Below are positions 33,807-42,784 of a stretch of DNA of 64,000 nucleotides, piece by piece. Both the position numbers and the translations under genes were made by a program. Below the pieces are notes generated by a model. That model was not told the origin of the DNA, ran no database searches, and saw only the letters and a program-made list of their open reading frames with translations. Within the stretch, counting starts at the first letter, position 1; each line of letters begins with the position of its first letter. Origin of the DNA: Streptomyces flavofungini (GTDB lineage: Bacteria; Actinomycetota; Actinomycetes; Streptomycetales; Streptomycetaceae); contig NZ_BMVR01000010.1 in the NCBI RefSeq assembly GCF_014650815.1, positions 124,001-188,000 on the forward strand, written 5' to 3'.

Positions 33807-35042
33807 TCAGACCAAGTGCAGCCGGTGCTGATGGTCTCGGGAGAGAGGCGCCGGACAGCACGGCAGATGCCGCGGAACGGGCCGGTGCGTGAGCCGCTGA
33901 TATGTGTAGGCCGCGGAAACGAGCGTCATGTGGTGATACCAGCCGGGAAAGGAACGGCCCTCGAAGTCGAGCAGGCCGAAGTGGCGTTCCATGCCCGCGA
34001 CCGCCGTGGTGGTGCGGGTTCGTTGGGCCGCGAGTGAGGCAACGTTGTCGAGTTGCTGATGCGTCAGGCTGGTGATCCACATGGATGCCGAGCGGCTTTC
34101 CGGAAGCACTTCGGTGAATATGCGGTAGGGATATTCGGGCGTCACGCCCGGCCTGTCCCCGGGAAGCCGGACGAGCACGGACCGGACGCGGGTGTGCTGC
34201 TGGTGACCGTCCGCCGCGGTGAGGAGGACGGAGTCGGTGTTGCCCGAGGAGACATGGTCGCGCGCGCTCACCGGTTCCGGGCTGCCGGGCGTGCGGTCAC
34301 CGACGGGCAGGACCTTCAGATGCTGGGGCACGGCGACCACGAAGTCCCGGGCCCGCTGGCTGAGTCCGCGCAGGAAGAGGCTCACGTCGGGGTCGTCGCT
34401 CAGGTCGGCGATGACCGGCGCGGACGTGGGCGCGGTGCGGGCCTCCAGGGTGTCGACCAGGTCCAGCGCCTGGGCCCACAGCGGGCGGTGGCCGACGTCC
34501 TCGGGTATGCGCGCGCGCCGGCGCAGCTGGGCGTCGTCGGTCCAGGGCGCCGGGAGCAGCAGCCGCCAGTCGACCGGGACGTGCAGGTCGTCGATGCCGA
34601 GGAAGGCGCCGAGCCCCAGCTGGCAGTTGAGGGTGCGGCCGGAGACCGGGTCGAACGAGCGGTGCACGCCCACGGACCGGTCGCCGCGCTTGGGCAGGAC
34701 CGCGCGGCCGATCGCCCAACTGGAGACGCGGCCGTGGTTCTCGGCCCAGCGGGTGAGCTCGTGCATGACGGGGTCCCAGTCCCAGGGGCTCAGGCTCACG
34801 AACTGGCGCAGGGACTGCGCCGCGGTGGGCGACGCCGAGACGGCTCCGGCGAGACGGCGTACGGACTTCTTCCCGGGGGTGATGAGCAGCCCCGCCAAAT
34901 AGGCCCCCGCCCACCTGCGCTGATCGGCTCGGCGCAGATTCTGGAAGACCTGATCGGTGAAGTCGCTGAAAGGTGATGCGAGCGGGGTTTCGGGCACCTC
35001 GCTGATCGGAGTCGATGTTGGCAATGCGCAGGGCACAACCAT
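33807..35042 (-). CDS. IS701-type DDE transposase-like protein with altered catalytic site
   Basis: A 411-residue protein of near full IS701-transposase length. The family context is clear: LRQFVSLSPWDWDPVM (80-95), PKRGDRSVGV (117-126), LNCQLGLGAF, VPVDWRLLLPAPWTDD, PVIADLSDDPDV (Asp213) and a late LLDFEGRSFPGWYHHMTLV with the acidic residue. However, the usual IDDT motif before PKxG is replaced by AIGRAV (residues 110-115), so the first catalytic aspartates are missing. A good ribosome binding site (GGGAGGG) precedes ATG 35042. The intact frame without a functional active site points to a domesticated or recently inactivated copy. Confidence 0.75.
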   Translation of the reverse strand: MVVPCALPTSTPISEVPETPLASPFSDFTDQVFQNLRRADQRRWAGAYLAGLLITPGKKSVRRLAGAVSASPTAAQSLRQFVSLSPWDWDPVMHELTRWAENHGRVSSWAIGRAVLPKRGDRSVGVHRSFDPVSGRTLNCQLGLGAFLGIDDLHVPVDWRLLLPAPWTDDAQLRRRARIPEDVGHRPLWAQALDLVDTLEARTAPTSAPVIADLSDDPDVSLFLRGLSQRARDFVVAVPQHLKVLPVGDRTPGSPEPVSARDHVSSGNTDSVLLTAADGHQQHTRVRSVLVRLPGDRPGVTPEYPYRIFTEVLPESRSASMWITSLTHQQLDNVASLAAQRTRTTTAVAGMERHFGLLDFEGRSFPGWYHHMTLVSAAYTYQRLTHRPVPRHLPCCPAPLSRDHQHRLHLV

Positions 35043-36380
35043 GCTGCGATCCCTCCCCGGACGTCCCTGAGCGGCAACTGCCGAGCGTCGAGTCTAGGAT
35101 CCGAGAGCGCGGCGCACCATCTTGCTGCGGGTGTGACTGATGTGGCAACCACAGCAGTAAACCGGGTTCGCGCACCCGGTCCGCGAGGGTGGCGGGAGCG
35201 GACTCTACCTCTCCGGTTCGTTCGCCGGTTCCACGCCAACTGCCGGACGGTTTCCGTGAAGAGGATCAGGAATTTCAGCTTCCGGGTTCCCGCTTCCTGG
35301 AGTGCGCCATTCCGGTATCCGTTCGCACCCGGTTCCGCGGCCGCCCCCCGGGTGTCCGTCGCGGCCTGTCCGACCCTCCGCTCAAGCCCGACTCCCCGTG
35401 CGCACCTCCGCCGTCGTGCCGGTGGGCCGAACTCCGCATAGCTGAAGGGTGACTTGTCTGAGGAGGTGTTCTTCGGCCACATCGCGGGGAGTGTGGCTCA
35501 TACTCGCGTTAAGAGGCGGCAGGGTAAATGCTACGGTTCGCTGGCAGTTCTGAGATTCGGCCAATAGACGCCGATGGTGACGGACCATCATCATCCGCCC
35601 CGAATCCGACTGGCTGAACTCAACGAAGGCCCCCGCCTTCTGGACTTCCCCTTCTCGTCGGCAGCTGTTTCGCTACGCGCTACAGTCGGCTCAATTCCTG
35701 CTGCCAGTGGCGGCAGTTGATCGCAACGCCGTCGCCGACCGGGTCCGGAGAGCGCTGCGGTACACCACGACAGCCACAGCGATGCTGGGCTATCTTGTTC
35801 GAACTTCGAAAAGTCGTGACGAGCGGCTGCCTCATCCTTGAATCTCCAACAGGTGTCGGGTTCTACTCGGGTAGGCCTTTGGAAGAGACCACTGCGCAAC
35901 CGGGTGATCGGTACCGATGGAGGACACGTCGGCCGTCCCGCGGACGCGGAGGTCGTGGTCGAGGCGAACGGGGCGAGTAGTTGAACGGGGCGAGTAGTTG
36001 ATGTACGAATCTGCACACATGCCGACTGAATGCCTTCCGCGCAGTCCTGAAGGATGCGCCGAACGGCCGGACCTGCCTGCGCGCTGTGCCGGCGGCCCCC
36101 TCGAGCGGTGAGGGCGGCCGACGGCGTACACGTACGTGCCACGCCGACGGATCCAGCGATGAGTTGACGGAACTCTGACGACCCGAATCGGCGAGTGGCT
36201 TGAGACGGAGCCCTCATCCGGCCGATCGGCTGTGATTGATCGACCAGCCTGTGCCTCGCGATCGCGAAGGCTTCCGACCCGTGCTGGGTCAGGACACGGC
36301 TGTCACACCCGCATGGCATTTTCCTGTTCGGATGCGAACCGCTGTGTCCGCGTTCGTTCGATGTTCTTTCACATGGAGGC
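35043..36380. other. Gene-poor stretch of 1.3 kb, lower GC than its neighbours
   Basis: No reading frame here has convincing codon bias over a full gene. One open stretch at 35581-35841 on the plus strand (87 codons to TGA) reads like protein (RRQLFRYALQSAQFLLPVAA, DRVRRALRYTTTATAMLGYL) but has no good start codon. It may be a decayed gene remnant. AT-rich patches and scattered short duplications (for example GGGGCGAGTAGTTGA twice at about 35970-36001) suggest a decayed mobile region beside the transposase gene. Confidence 0.4.
35581..35841 (+). pseudogene. Possible decayed gene fragment
   Basis: Open for 87 codons after a TGA at 35578-35580 and closing at TGA 35839-35841. Composition is protein-like, with an amphipathic Arg/Ala/Leu-rich centre, but no ATG or GTG in frame lies near the beginning and no ribosome binding site is evident. 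I do not recognise the family. It could be chance. Confidence 0.25.
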
Positions 36381-37082
36381 ATGATGACGAACCAGGTCAG
36401 CGACCTCGAGGACTCGAAGGTTGTGCTCTTCCGCCGAAACGCGAGCGCGGTGCCGCGGCAGCGAAGAGCAGGAGTGGACGAGCGTCGTGGCCAGGTACTG
36501 ACGACGAAGGTGGGCCTGCAGATGCCGGCCGGTCTGACCTTCGAGGACTGGGAGCGGGCTGGACGCCAGCTCTCCGGAATTGTTAATTCCTCTTCCTGGT
36601 GGCTCGGGGACTGGCTGGTATACGGCAAGGACCACTACACCGACCGCTACCAGCGCGGCATCCGTGCGGCCGGGCTCCAGTACCAGACCCTGCGCAACTA
36701 CGCGTGGGTGTCCCGGCGCTTCGACTTCAGCCGTCGACGCGCGGCACTGAGCTTCCAGCACCACGCGGAGCTGGCCTCGCTGCCGATCGACGAGCAGGAG
36801 CTGTGGCTCGACCGGGCCGAGCAGATGCAGTGGACGACCAAGCAGTTGCGCAGCGCCATCCGTGTCGCCCGTGAGGACGAGGCGCGCGACGGAAACCAGA
36901 CGCCCGAGACGATGCGGCGGCTCGCCGTTCCCGGCAGCAGGCTCCAGTGGTGGCACAAGGCCGCCGAGCAGTCCGGCATCGACTTCGAGCAGTGGGTGCT
37001 CGCGACGCTCGACAACGCCGCCGAGCGTGCGCTCGTCGAGGACGAGGCGGCGGCGCGGAAGCAGGCCGGCCTCAGCGCCTGA
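36381..37082 (+). CDS. LmbU-family transcriptional regulator
   Basis: A 233-residue protein with the LmbU hallmark core: KVGLQMPAGLTFEDWERAG, SSSWWLGDWLVYGKDHYTDR, LRNYAWVSRRFDFSRRR, LSFQHHAELASLP and WTTKQLRSAI. LmbU-type proteins are pathway activators inside lincomycin, hormaomycin and related clusters. Two ATGs (36381, 36384) follow GGAGG; the second has the better spacing. It lies just before the piperazate-type genes and is the natural candidate to control them. A very strong hairpin follows. Confidence 0.88.
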   Translation: MMTNQVSDLEDSKVVLFRRNASAVPRQRRAGVDERRGQVLTTKVGLQMPAGLTFEDWERAGRQLSGIVNSSSWWLGDWLVYGKDHYTDRYQRGIRAAGLQYQTLRNYAWVSRRFDFSRRRAALSFQHHAELASLPIDEQELWLDRAEQMQWTTKQLRSAIRVAREDEARDGNQTPETMRRLAVPGSRLQWWHKAAEQSGIDFEQWVLATLDNAAERALVEDEAAARKQAGLSA

Positions 37083-37147
37083 TCCGATCCGTCCGCTGGA
37101 CAACATGCGTCGAGGTCAGGGCTGTTGACCTCGGCGGACGAAAGCTC

Positions 37148-37200
37148 GACGCGCAGGAGCCCGCGCTTCCCGAATGAGGGAGTGCGGGCTCCTGCGCGTC
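37148..37200. terminator. Long hairpin terminator between the LmbU gene and the PaiB/KtzT-type gene
   Basis: GACGCGCAGGAGCCCGC at the left (37148-37164) pairs perfectly with its complement at 37184-37200. The inner part continues with a small mismatch and a GAATGA loop. A 17-bp stem between two convergent genes is a bidirectional terminator. GGCAGGTGTCGG repeats follow at 37200-37240. Confidence 0.8.
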
Positions 37201-37375
37201 GGCAGGTGTCGGGAGGCGTCGGCAGGGGCGGCAGGTGTCGGCGCGGATGCCCCGAACCGCTGCCGCGGACCGAACGGCGGGCACCGAAGTCCCGTGAGCG
37301 GGACGGGTGTTGGGGCCCCGGAGAACGGTCCGCGGCAGCGGCAGGGGCACGCGGAGTGGAGAGTTCGGGGACGGG

Positions 37376-38020
37376 TTACGGCAGCTTGCCCATGAGCTGG
37401 GCCGTCGCCTGGTGGCGGGTGCACTCACGGCCGCCGAAGGAGTCCCGCACGCGGCCCTGGACCTCGTCGGGCTGCTCCTGGCTGAGCTTGAACATGCCCT
37501 CGGCGCCCGTCACTTTGATGCGGAACGCGCCGACGGCGGGCACTATCTTCCGGAAGTAGTCGAGTGATTCCGACATGTCCCAGCCGTCGCCGAAGTCACC
37601 CTCGTAGGCGCGCACGGTGGACTTCACCACCTCCAGGGTGTTCTCGATGCCCTCGATCTTCTCGACGACACCGTGGACATGCACCGAGGTGAAGTTCCAC
37701 GTCGGCGCGGCCGGCGTCACCTGATACACCGTCGGCGACACATAGCCGTGCGGCCCGGTGAACGTCAGCAGGTTCACGCTGCCCGACTCGAGCGCCTTCC
37801 AGTGCGGGTTCGCCCGGTTCATGTGCCCGAGCAGTCGGCCACCCGAGAGGTCGTCCGACCATTCACCGGTCCAGTCCGGATCCTGAATCACCGGCAGATG
37901 CGTGGCGAACGGACCCGCCTCGGGGCTGCCGTTGCTCACAAACAGTGCCAACGGATTGCCACGGATCAGATCCAGCATCCACGAACTGTCCGGCTGACGG
38001 TACTGGCTGGGAACGAACAT
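37376..38020 (-). CDS. pzbB: PaiB/KtzT-family protein, probable piperazate synthase
   Basis: A 214-residue protein of the FMN-binding negative regulator (PaiB) superfamily: MFVPSQYRQPD, FVSNGSPEAGPFATHLPVI, GRLLGHMNRANPHW (His66) and GPHGYVSPTVY. The family includes true PaiB regulators and KtzT, the heme enzyme that turns N5-hydroxyornithine into piperazic acid by N-N bond formation. The adjacent divergent gene encodes an ornithine N-hydroxylase, exactly the KtzI/KtzT pairing, so piperazate synthase is the preferred reading. From memory, the histidine in the GHxxRxNP region is the heme ligand. Starts at ATG 38020 behind AAGGGTG. Confidence 0.78.
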   Translation of the reverse strand: MFVPSQYRQPDSSWMLDLIRGNPLALFVSNGSPEAGPFATHLPVIQDPDWTGEWSDDLSGGRLLGHMNRANPHWKALESGSVNLLTFTGPHGYVSPTVYQVTPAAPTWNFTSVHVHGVVEKIEGIENTLEVVKSTVRAYEGDFGDGWDMSESLDYFRKIVPAVGAFRIKVTGAEGMFKLSQEQPDEVQGRVRDSFGGRECTRHQATAQLMGKLP

Positions 38021-38412
38021 CCGGGTTCACCCTTTCGTTCTTCTCACTCACGGTATGGCACCAAGCCGCCGACGCTACCAGCGCTTTGAGAGGGCTCAAC
38101 GCAATTGTGGACGAGCCGCGCGGCTGTCCTGTCGGCAGGACAGCGTGCCCGTCAGGGGCGGTGCGGCCGGGTGCTCTTGAAAGGTCCGCCCGGCCCCTCT
38201 AAGTTGGCGTGGCGGTGTTCTCCAGCGCAATACTTAATGCGTGTCTCCCGGACCACCGGTCGAGATGTTCGAGACCATCAGCCGTGCGTCAGACGAGAGT
38301 TGGCAGAATCTCCAGCCGCAGCGTTTCCGACCGAGTTCCTCTCGGATAACCGCAATGCCGTCGTCGCAGCTGTGGAAGTCCCTGTCGAAGCTACACCAGC
38401 GGGAGATTGTCT
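38021..38412. promoter_or_regulatory. Divergent promoter region of the piperazate genes
   Basis: TTGAAA (38177-38182) and TAAGTT (38200-38205) with a 17-bp spacer make a strong promoter for the plus-strand monooxygenase gene, leaving a leader of about 200 nt. GCTGTCCTG-TCGG-CAGGACAGC (38123-38144) is a perfect 9-bp-arm palindrome just upstream, a likely regulator site. Its CAGGACAG half recurs near 40498 before argJ. Confidence 0.6.
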
Positions 38413-39723
38413 ATGGGTACGCGTGAAAACGAGATATACGACATCGTTGGCATCGGGTTCGGCCCGTCCAACCTGTCCCTCGCCATCGCCCTGGAGGAAC
38501 ATCAGTCCAATTCCTCTGAGCGACCGATCACAGCGGCGTTCTTCGAGCGGCAGGCGGCGTTCGGCTGGCATCGCAACATGCTGCTTCCGCAGGCGACGAT
38601 GCAGATTTCGTTCCTGAAGGACCTGGCCACCTTCCGCAATCCGCTGTCGCGCTACAGCTTCGTCTCCTACCTGCACGACTCGGACCGCCTGGTCCAGTTC
38701 GTGAACAACCAGGACTTCTTCCCCACCCGCCAGGAGTTCCACCAGTACCTGGAGTGGGCGGAGGCGGGCTTCCGCGATCGTGTCTCGTACAACTCCGAGG
38801 TCACCGGGATCCGCCTGGCCGACGAGACGTCCGAGGGCCGGCAGGTTCTGGAGGTCGTCGTCCGCGACACCGTCGGCGGCGGCACCCGTGTGGTGAAGGC
38901 CCGCAACATCACCGTCTCCACCGGCCTGGTGCCGCGCATGCCCGACGGCATGGAGCGCGACGAGCGGGTGTGGCACAGCTCGGAGTTCCTGGCGAAGTAC
39001 GGCCGGATGAAGCCCGCGGACCTGAAGAACGTCGCGGTCGTCGGCGCCGGTCAGAGCGCCGCCGAGATCACCAAGTACCTGCACGACATGCTGCCGCACG
39101 CCCAGGTCTCGGCGATCCTGCCCAGCTACGGCTACTCCGTCGCGGACGACACGCCCTTCGCCAACCAGGTGTTCGACCCCACCGCGGTCGACCACTACTA
39201 CTTCGGCACCGAGAAGACGCGGGACTCGTTCTGGCGGTACCACAAGAACACGAACTACTCCGTCGTCGACGACGACGTGATCAGGGAACTGTTCCGCCGC
39301 TCCTACGAGGAGGAGGTCGCGGGCGCGCAGCGGCTGCACTTCCTGAACCTCACCCGGGTCAAGGAGGTGAAGCGCTCCGGCAACGACACGCGTGTCGTCC
39401 TGCACTCGCTCCTGGACGGCGAGAGCGAGCAGGAGATGGACGTCGACGCGCTCGTCTTCGCGACCGGCTACGCCACGATGGACGCCACCCGGCTGCTCGG
39501 TGACCTCGACGCCTTCTGCCTGCGCGACGAGGAGGGCCGCCACCGGGTGGAGCGCGACTACCGCGTCGTCACCTCCGGCGACCTGTCCTGTGGCATCTAC
39601 CTCCAGGGCGGCACCGAGCACACGCACGGTCTGACGTCGTCCTTGCTGTCGAACATCGCTGTCCGCAGCGGTGAGATCGCCGACTCGATCGTCGAGCGAC
39701 GCGGCGTCGGCGAGAAGGTCTGA
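38413..39723 (+). CDS. pzbA: L-ornithine N5-monooxygenase (SidA/KtzI type)
   Basis: A 436-residue FAD- and NADPH-dependent N-hydroxylase. It opens with the FAD motif GIGFGPSNLSLAIALEE, then QISFLKDLATFRNPLSRYSF (substrate region), the NADPH motif VVGAGQSAAEI and the terminal FATGY. GGGAG precedes ATG 38413. The SidA family hydroxylates ornithine or lysine for siderophores, and KtzI-type members feed N5-hydroxyornithine to piperazate synthase. The divergent KtzT-like gene and the ornithine-making argJBD genes favour ornithine as substrate. Confidence 0.92.
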   Translation: MGTRENEIYDIVGIGFGPSNLSLAIALEEHQSNSSERPITAAFFERQAAFGWHRNMLLPQATMQISFLKDLATFRNPLSRYSFVSYLHDSDRLVQFVNNQDFFPTRQEFHQYLEWAEAGFRDRVSYNSEVTGIRLADETSEGRQVLEVVVRDTVGGGTRVVKARNITVSTGLVPRMPDGMERDERVWHSSEFLAKYGRMKPADLKNVAVVGAGQSAAEITKYLHDMLPHAQVSAILPSYGYSVADDTPFANQVFDPTAVDHYYFGTEKTRDSFWRYHKNTNYSVVDDDVIRELFRRSYEEEVAGAQRLHFLNLTRVKEVKRSGNDTRVVLHSLLDGESEQEMDVDALVFATGYATMDATRLLGDLDAFCLRDEEGRHRVERDYRVVTSGDLSCGIYLQGGTEHTHGLTSSLLSNIAVRSGEIADSIVERRGVGEKV

Positions 39724-39832
39724 GCCACCCCTGTTCCGGACGGTCCGCCGGCCCCCACCGGCGGGCCGTTCGCATGCGCGGGTGGCCGTGACGGCTCCGG
39801 CCCGGAGGGGTGCGGTCGGTCGCGCACGTGCC

Positions 39833-39876
39833 AAGGGGTGGGCCCCGGTGCTGGGAAGCACCGGGGCCCACCCCTT
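39833..39876. terminator. 20-bp perfect hairpin between convergent pzbA and mbtH genes
   Basis: AAGGGGTGGGCCCCGGTGCT (39833-39852), loop GGGA, then the exact complement to 39876, ending in TTT. The perfect long stem between two convergent genes marks a bidirectional terminator. Confidence 0.9.
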
Positions 39877-39921
39877 TCGGCGCCGCTCAGGAACGCGCCC
39901 GCCGCACGTGGCCAGGGAGGC

Positions 39922-40146
39922 TCACGCGGCCTGGTCGGCGGCCATCGCGTCGCGCAGGCTCTTGGGCCGCAGGTCGGTCCAGTTCTGCTCCACGTAGTCC
40001 AGGCACTCCTGGCGGCCGGCCTCGCCGAACGCCACCCGCCAGCCGGCGGGGACCTCGGTGAACGAAGGCCACAGGGAGTGCTGCTCCTCGTCGTTCACCA
40101 AGACGTAGAACTGGCCATCCGCGTCGTCGAACGGGTTGCTGCTCAT
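39922..40146 (-). CDS. MbtH-like protein
   Basis: A 74-residue protein with the family signature NDEEQHSLWPSFTEVPAGW and the terminal YVEQNWTDLRP. MbtH-like proteins bind and activate adenylation domains of nonribosomal peptide synthetases. GGAG lies 6-7 bp before ATG 40146; a start four codons upstream is possible. It lies opposite the N-hydroxylase gene. No condensation-type NRPS occurs in the window, so its client must be elsewhere, or be the Pls-like synthetase at 18-22 kb. Confidence 0.95.
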   Translation of the reverse strand: MSSNPFDDADGQFYVLVNDEEQHSLWPSFTEVPAGWRVAFGEAGRQECLDYVEQNWTDLRPKSLRDAMAADQAA

Positions 40147-40666
40147 GGTCCACTCCATTTCAAGCCGTACGCGATGGCTTCCCGGCGGAAGCCGATCGAT
40201 GCCATGTGCTGGAAGACACAGTCCACCAGCTTCGTCATTGTCGGTCGAGTGTGTGCCCGGCGTCCAGGCCCGGCTGCTCGCCGACGAATTGTCGGTACAG
40301 ACAGTGGCGGAGTGCGGTGGTCCTGTGAAGTATTCACTGCGACCGCAGCAAAACTCCGGGAAAAGTTTAGGGACTTCCGCAGGCCACCGCGACCGCGAAG
40401 TGCGCTCCCGGACCTGCCGGTTGTTTCTCCGGCGGGCCTTACGGTCCATACATAAGGTCTCGGTGCGCTCGGCCCAGGTGGCCCGTTGTCCCGTGGACAG
40501 GACAGTCCGGTGCCGAGAGCATGAATTGCCTGTAGTTTGTTGCGGGTTGTCGGACTGTTACGTCGCCGAAATCGAGGAATGAGGCGGCTTGAGTCATGTC
40601 ATCGTCGGTGGTCCCCCACGGCCTTCCCGGGAGACTGGGAACTTCCACTATAGGAGTAGTAGAGCC
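40147..40666. other. Divergent intergenic region between mbtH and argJ
   Basis: About 520 bp without a supported gene. Around 40488-40510 it holds TGTCC-CG-TGGACA and GGACAGGACAGTCC, related to the palindrome at 38123-38144. AGGAG at 40652-40656 serves argJ. I could not settle promoter boxes for argJ. Confidence 0.4.
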
Positions 40667-41821
40667 ATGAGCGTCACGGCAGCACAAGGTTTTTCGGCCG
40701 CAGGCGTCACGGCCGGAATCAAGAGCAGCGGAAATCCGGATGTGGCACTGGTCGTGAACAACGGCCCGCGCCGGTCGGCGGCAGGTGTTTTCACCTCGAA
40801 CCGGGTGAAGGCCGCCCCCGTGGTGTGGAGCGAACAGGTCCTGAGGGTGGGCTCGGTGAGCGCCGTCATCCTCAACTCCGGTGGCGCCAACGCCTGCACC
40901 GGCCCCGAGGGCTTCCAGGACACCCGGGCCACCGCCGAGAAGGTCGCGGCGAGCCTGGCGGGCCACCGCGCGGGCGAGGTCGCCGTCGCGTCCACCGGCC
41001 TCATCGGCGTACGGCTCCCGATGGACAAGCTCCTGCCGGGCGTCGAGAGCGCCGTGGCCGAACTCTCCGCGGACGGTGGCGAGCGGGCGGCCATCGCCAT
41101 CATGACGACCGACAGCGTGCACAAGACCGCGGTCGTCGAGGGCGAGGGATGGACGGTCGGCGGCATGGCCAAGGGCGCGGGCATGCTCGCCCCCGGCCTC
41201 GCCACGATGCTCGTCGTCCTCACCACCGACGCCGACCTCGGCACCGGCGTCCTGGACAAGGCGCTGCGGGCGGCGACCCGGGTGACCTTCGACCGGGTCG
41301 ACTCCGACGGCTGCATGTCCACCAACGACACCGTGCTGCTGCTCGCCTCCGGCGCCTCCGGCACGACGCCGGAGTACGCGGACTTCGCCGAGGCCGTCCG
41401 GCAGGTGTGCGACGACCTCGCGCGCCAGCTCATCGGCGACGCCGAGGGCTCCTCGAAAGACATCCGCATCGACGTCGTGAACGCGGCCACCGAGGAGGAC
41501 GCCGTGGAGGCCGGGCGCGCCATCGCCCGCAACAACCTCCTGAAGTGCGCCATCCACGGCGAGGATCCGAACTGGGGCCGGGTGCTGTCCGCCATCGGCA
41601 CCACCTCCGCCACCTTCGAGCCGGACCGTGTGAACGTCGCCATCAACGGCGTCTGGGTCTGCAAGGACGGCGCGATCGGCGCCGACCGGACCGCGGTCGA
41701 CATGTCCGGTCGTGAGGTCGTCATCACCACGGACCTGGCGGCCGGTGGTCGGCAGGCCACGCTGTGGGCCAACGACCTGACGTCCGCGTACGTCCACGAG
41801 AACAGCGCGTACTCGTCATGA
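40667..41821 (+). CDS. argJ: Bifunctional ornithine acetyltransferase/N-acetylglutamate synthase
   Basis: A 384-residue ArgJ that recycles the acetyl group from N-acetylornithine to glutamate and so releases ornithine. The self-cleavage region KGAGMLAPGLATMLVVLTTD contains the nucleophilic threonine in the AT pair. Other motifs are FTSNRVKAAPV, LNSGGANACTG, MTTDSVHKTA and EDPNWGRVLSAIG. It starts at ATG 40667 behind AGGAG and overlaps argB as ATGA. Together with argB and argD it supplies ornithine, presumably for the adjacent N-hydroxylase. Confidence 0.95.
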   Translation: MSVTAAQGFSAAGVTAGIKSSGNPDVALVVNNGPRRSAAGVFTSNRVKAAPVVWSEQVLRVGSVSAVILNSGGANACTGPEGFQDTRATAEKVAASLAGHRAGEVAVASTGLIGVRLPMDKLLPGVESAVAELSADGGERAAIAIMTTDSVHKTAVVEGEGWTVGGMAKGAGMLAPGLATMLVVLTTDADLGTGVLDKALRAATRVTFDRVDSDGCMSTNDTVLLLASGASGTTPEYADFAEAVRQVCDDLARQLIGDAEGSSKDIRIDVVNAATEEDAVEAGRAIARNNLLKCAIHGEDPNWGRVLSAIGTTSATFEPDRVNVAINGVWVCKDGAIGADRTAVDMSGREVVITTDLAAGGRQATLWANDLTSAYVHENSAYSS

Positions 41822-42729
41822 GGATCAGCACCCAAGAGCACCCCGCACTGGTCAAGGCGCAGTCCGTGATGGACGCGCTGCCGTGGCTCAACCGCCACCA
41901 GGGCAAGATCTGCGTCATCAAGTTCGGCGGCAACGCCATGATCGACGATGAGCTGAAGGCCGCCTTCGCCCACGACGTCGTCTTCCTTCGGCACGCCGGA
42001 CTCAAGCCGGTCGTCGTCCACGGCGGCGGCCCGCAGATCAGCGCCGCCCTGAAACTCCACAACATCGACAGTGAGTTCAAGGAGGGCCTGCGGGTCACCT
42101 CGCCCGAGGCCATGAACGTGGTCCGGATGGTCCTCGCGGGCCAGGTGCAGCGCGAGCTCGTCGGCCTCATCAACCAGCACGGCCCGCTCGGCGTCGGCCT
42201 CACCGGCGAGGACGCGGACACCATCACCGCGGTCAAGTACCGGCCGGAGAACGAGAACGGCGAGTTGGTCGACATCGGCCGGGTCGGCGAAATCGCCTCG
42301 GTGGACCCCGGTGCCGTCGAGGCCCTCCTTGCGGACGGCCGCATCCCGGTCATCTCACCGGTGGCCCGCAGCGTCGACGACGACCACGTCTACAACGTGA
42401 ACGCCGATACCGCCGCCGCCGCGATCGCCGCGTCGCTCAACGCCCACACGCTGGTCTTCCTCACCGACGTCGAGGGCCTGTACGCGGACTGGCCGCACAG
42501 CGACGAGGTCATCAGCAGGCTCAGCGCCAGCGAACTGGAGAAGATCCTCCCGGAGCTGGCCGACGGCATGGTCCCCAAGATGGCAGGCTGCCTGCACGCG
42601 GTCCGCAACGGCGTGGGCAGCGCGCGCGTCATCGACGGCCGGGTCCAGCACTCGGTGCTCCTGGAGATGTTCACGCGCGAGGAGATCGGCACGCTGGTCA
42701 TGCCGGACATCGAAGACGATCTGCGATGA
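41818..42729 (+). CDS. argB: Acetylglutamate kinase
   Basis: A 303-residue amino-acid kinase that phosphorylates N-acetylglutamate. It has VIKFGGNAMID (phosphate binding), VVVHGGGPQISAAL, and YNVNADTAAAAIAASL, with the C-terminal KMAGCLHAVRNGVGSARVID block. The ATG at 41818 overlaps the argJ stop by ATGA. argC, which would act next and normally precedes argJ in streptomycetes, is missing here, so this step depends on the reductase encoded elsewhere. Confidence 0.95.
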   Translation: MRISTQEHPALVKAQSVMDALPWLNRHQGKICVIKFGGNAMIDDELKAAFAHDVVFLRHAGLKPVVVHGGGPQISAALKLHNIDSEFKEGLRVTSPEAMNVVRMVLAGQVQRELVGLINQHGPLGVGLTGEDADTITAVKYRPENENGELVDIGRVGEIASVDPGAVEALLADGRIPVISPVARSVDDDHVYNVNADTAAAAIAASLNAHTLVFLTDVEGLYADWPHSDEVISRLSASELEKILPELADGMVPKMAGCLHAVRNGVGSARVIDGRVQHSVLLEMFTREEIGTLVMPDIEDDLR

Positions 42730-42784
42730 GCGGGGCCGTCGAAGAGGGGGGCGCGATGAGCGCGCCCGGCACGGAGGGGATGGG

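Noticed and set aside
37200..37245. CRISPR-like short repeats (GGCAGGTGTCGG)
   Set aside because: Only two or three irregular copies with no uniform spacers and no cas genes.
37376..38020. Simple PaiB transcriptional repressor of sporulation or protease genes
   Set aside because: Kept as an alternative, but the divergent ornithine N-hydroxylase and argJBD context favour the piperazate synthase branch of the same family.
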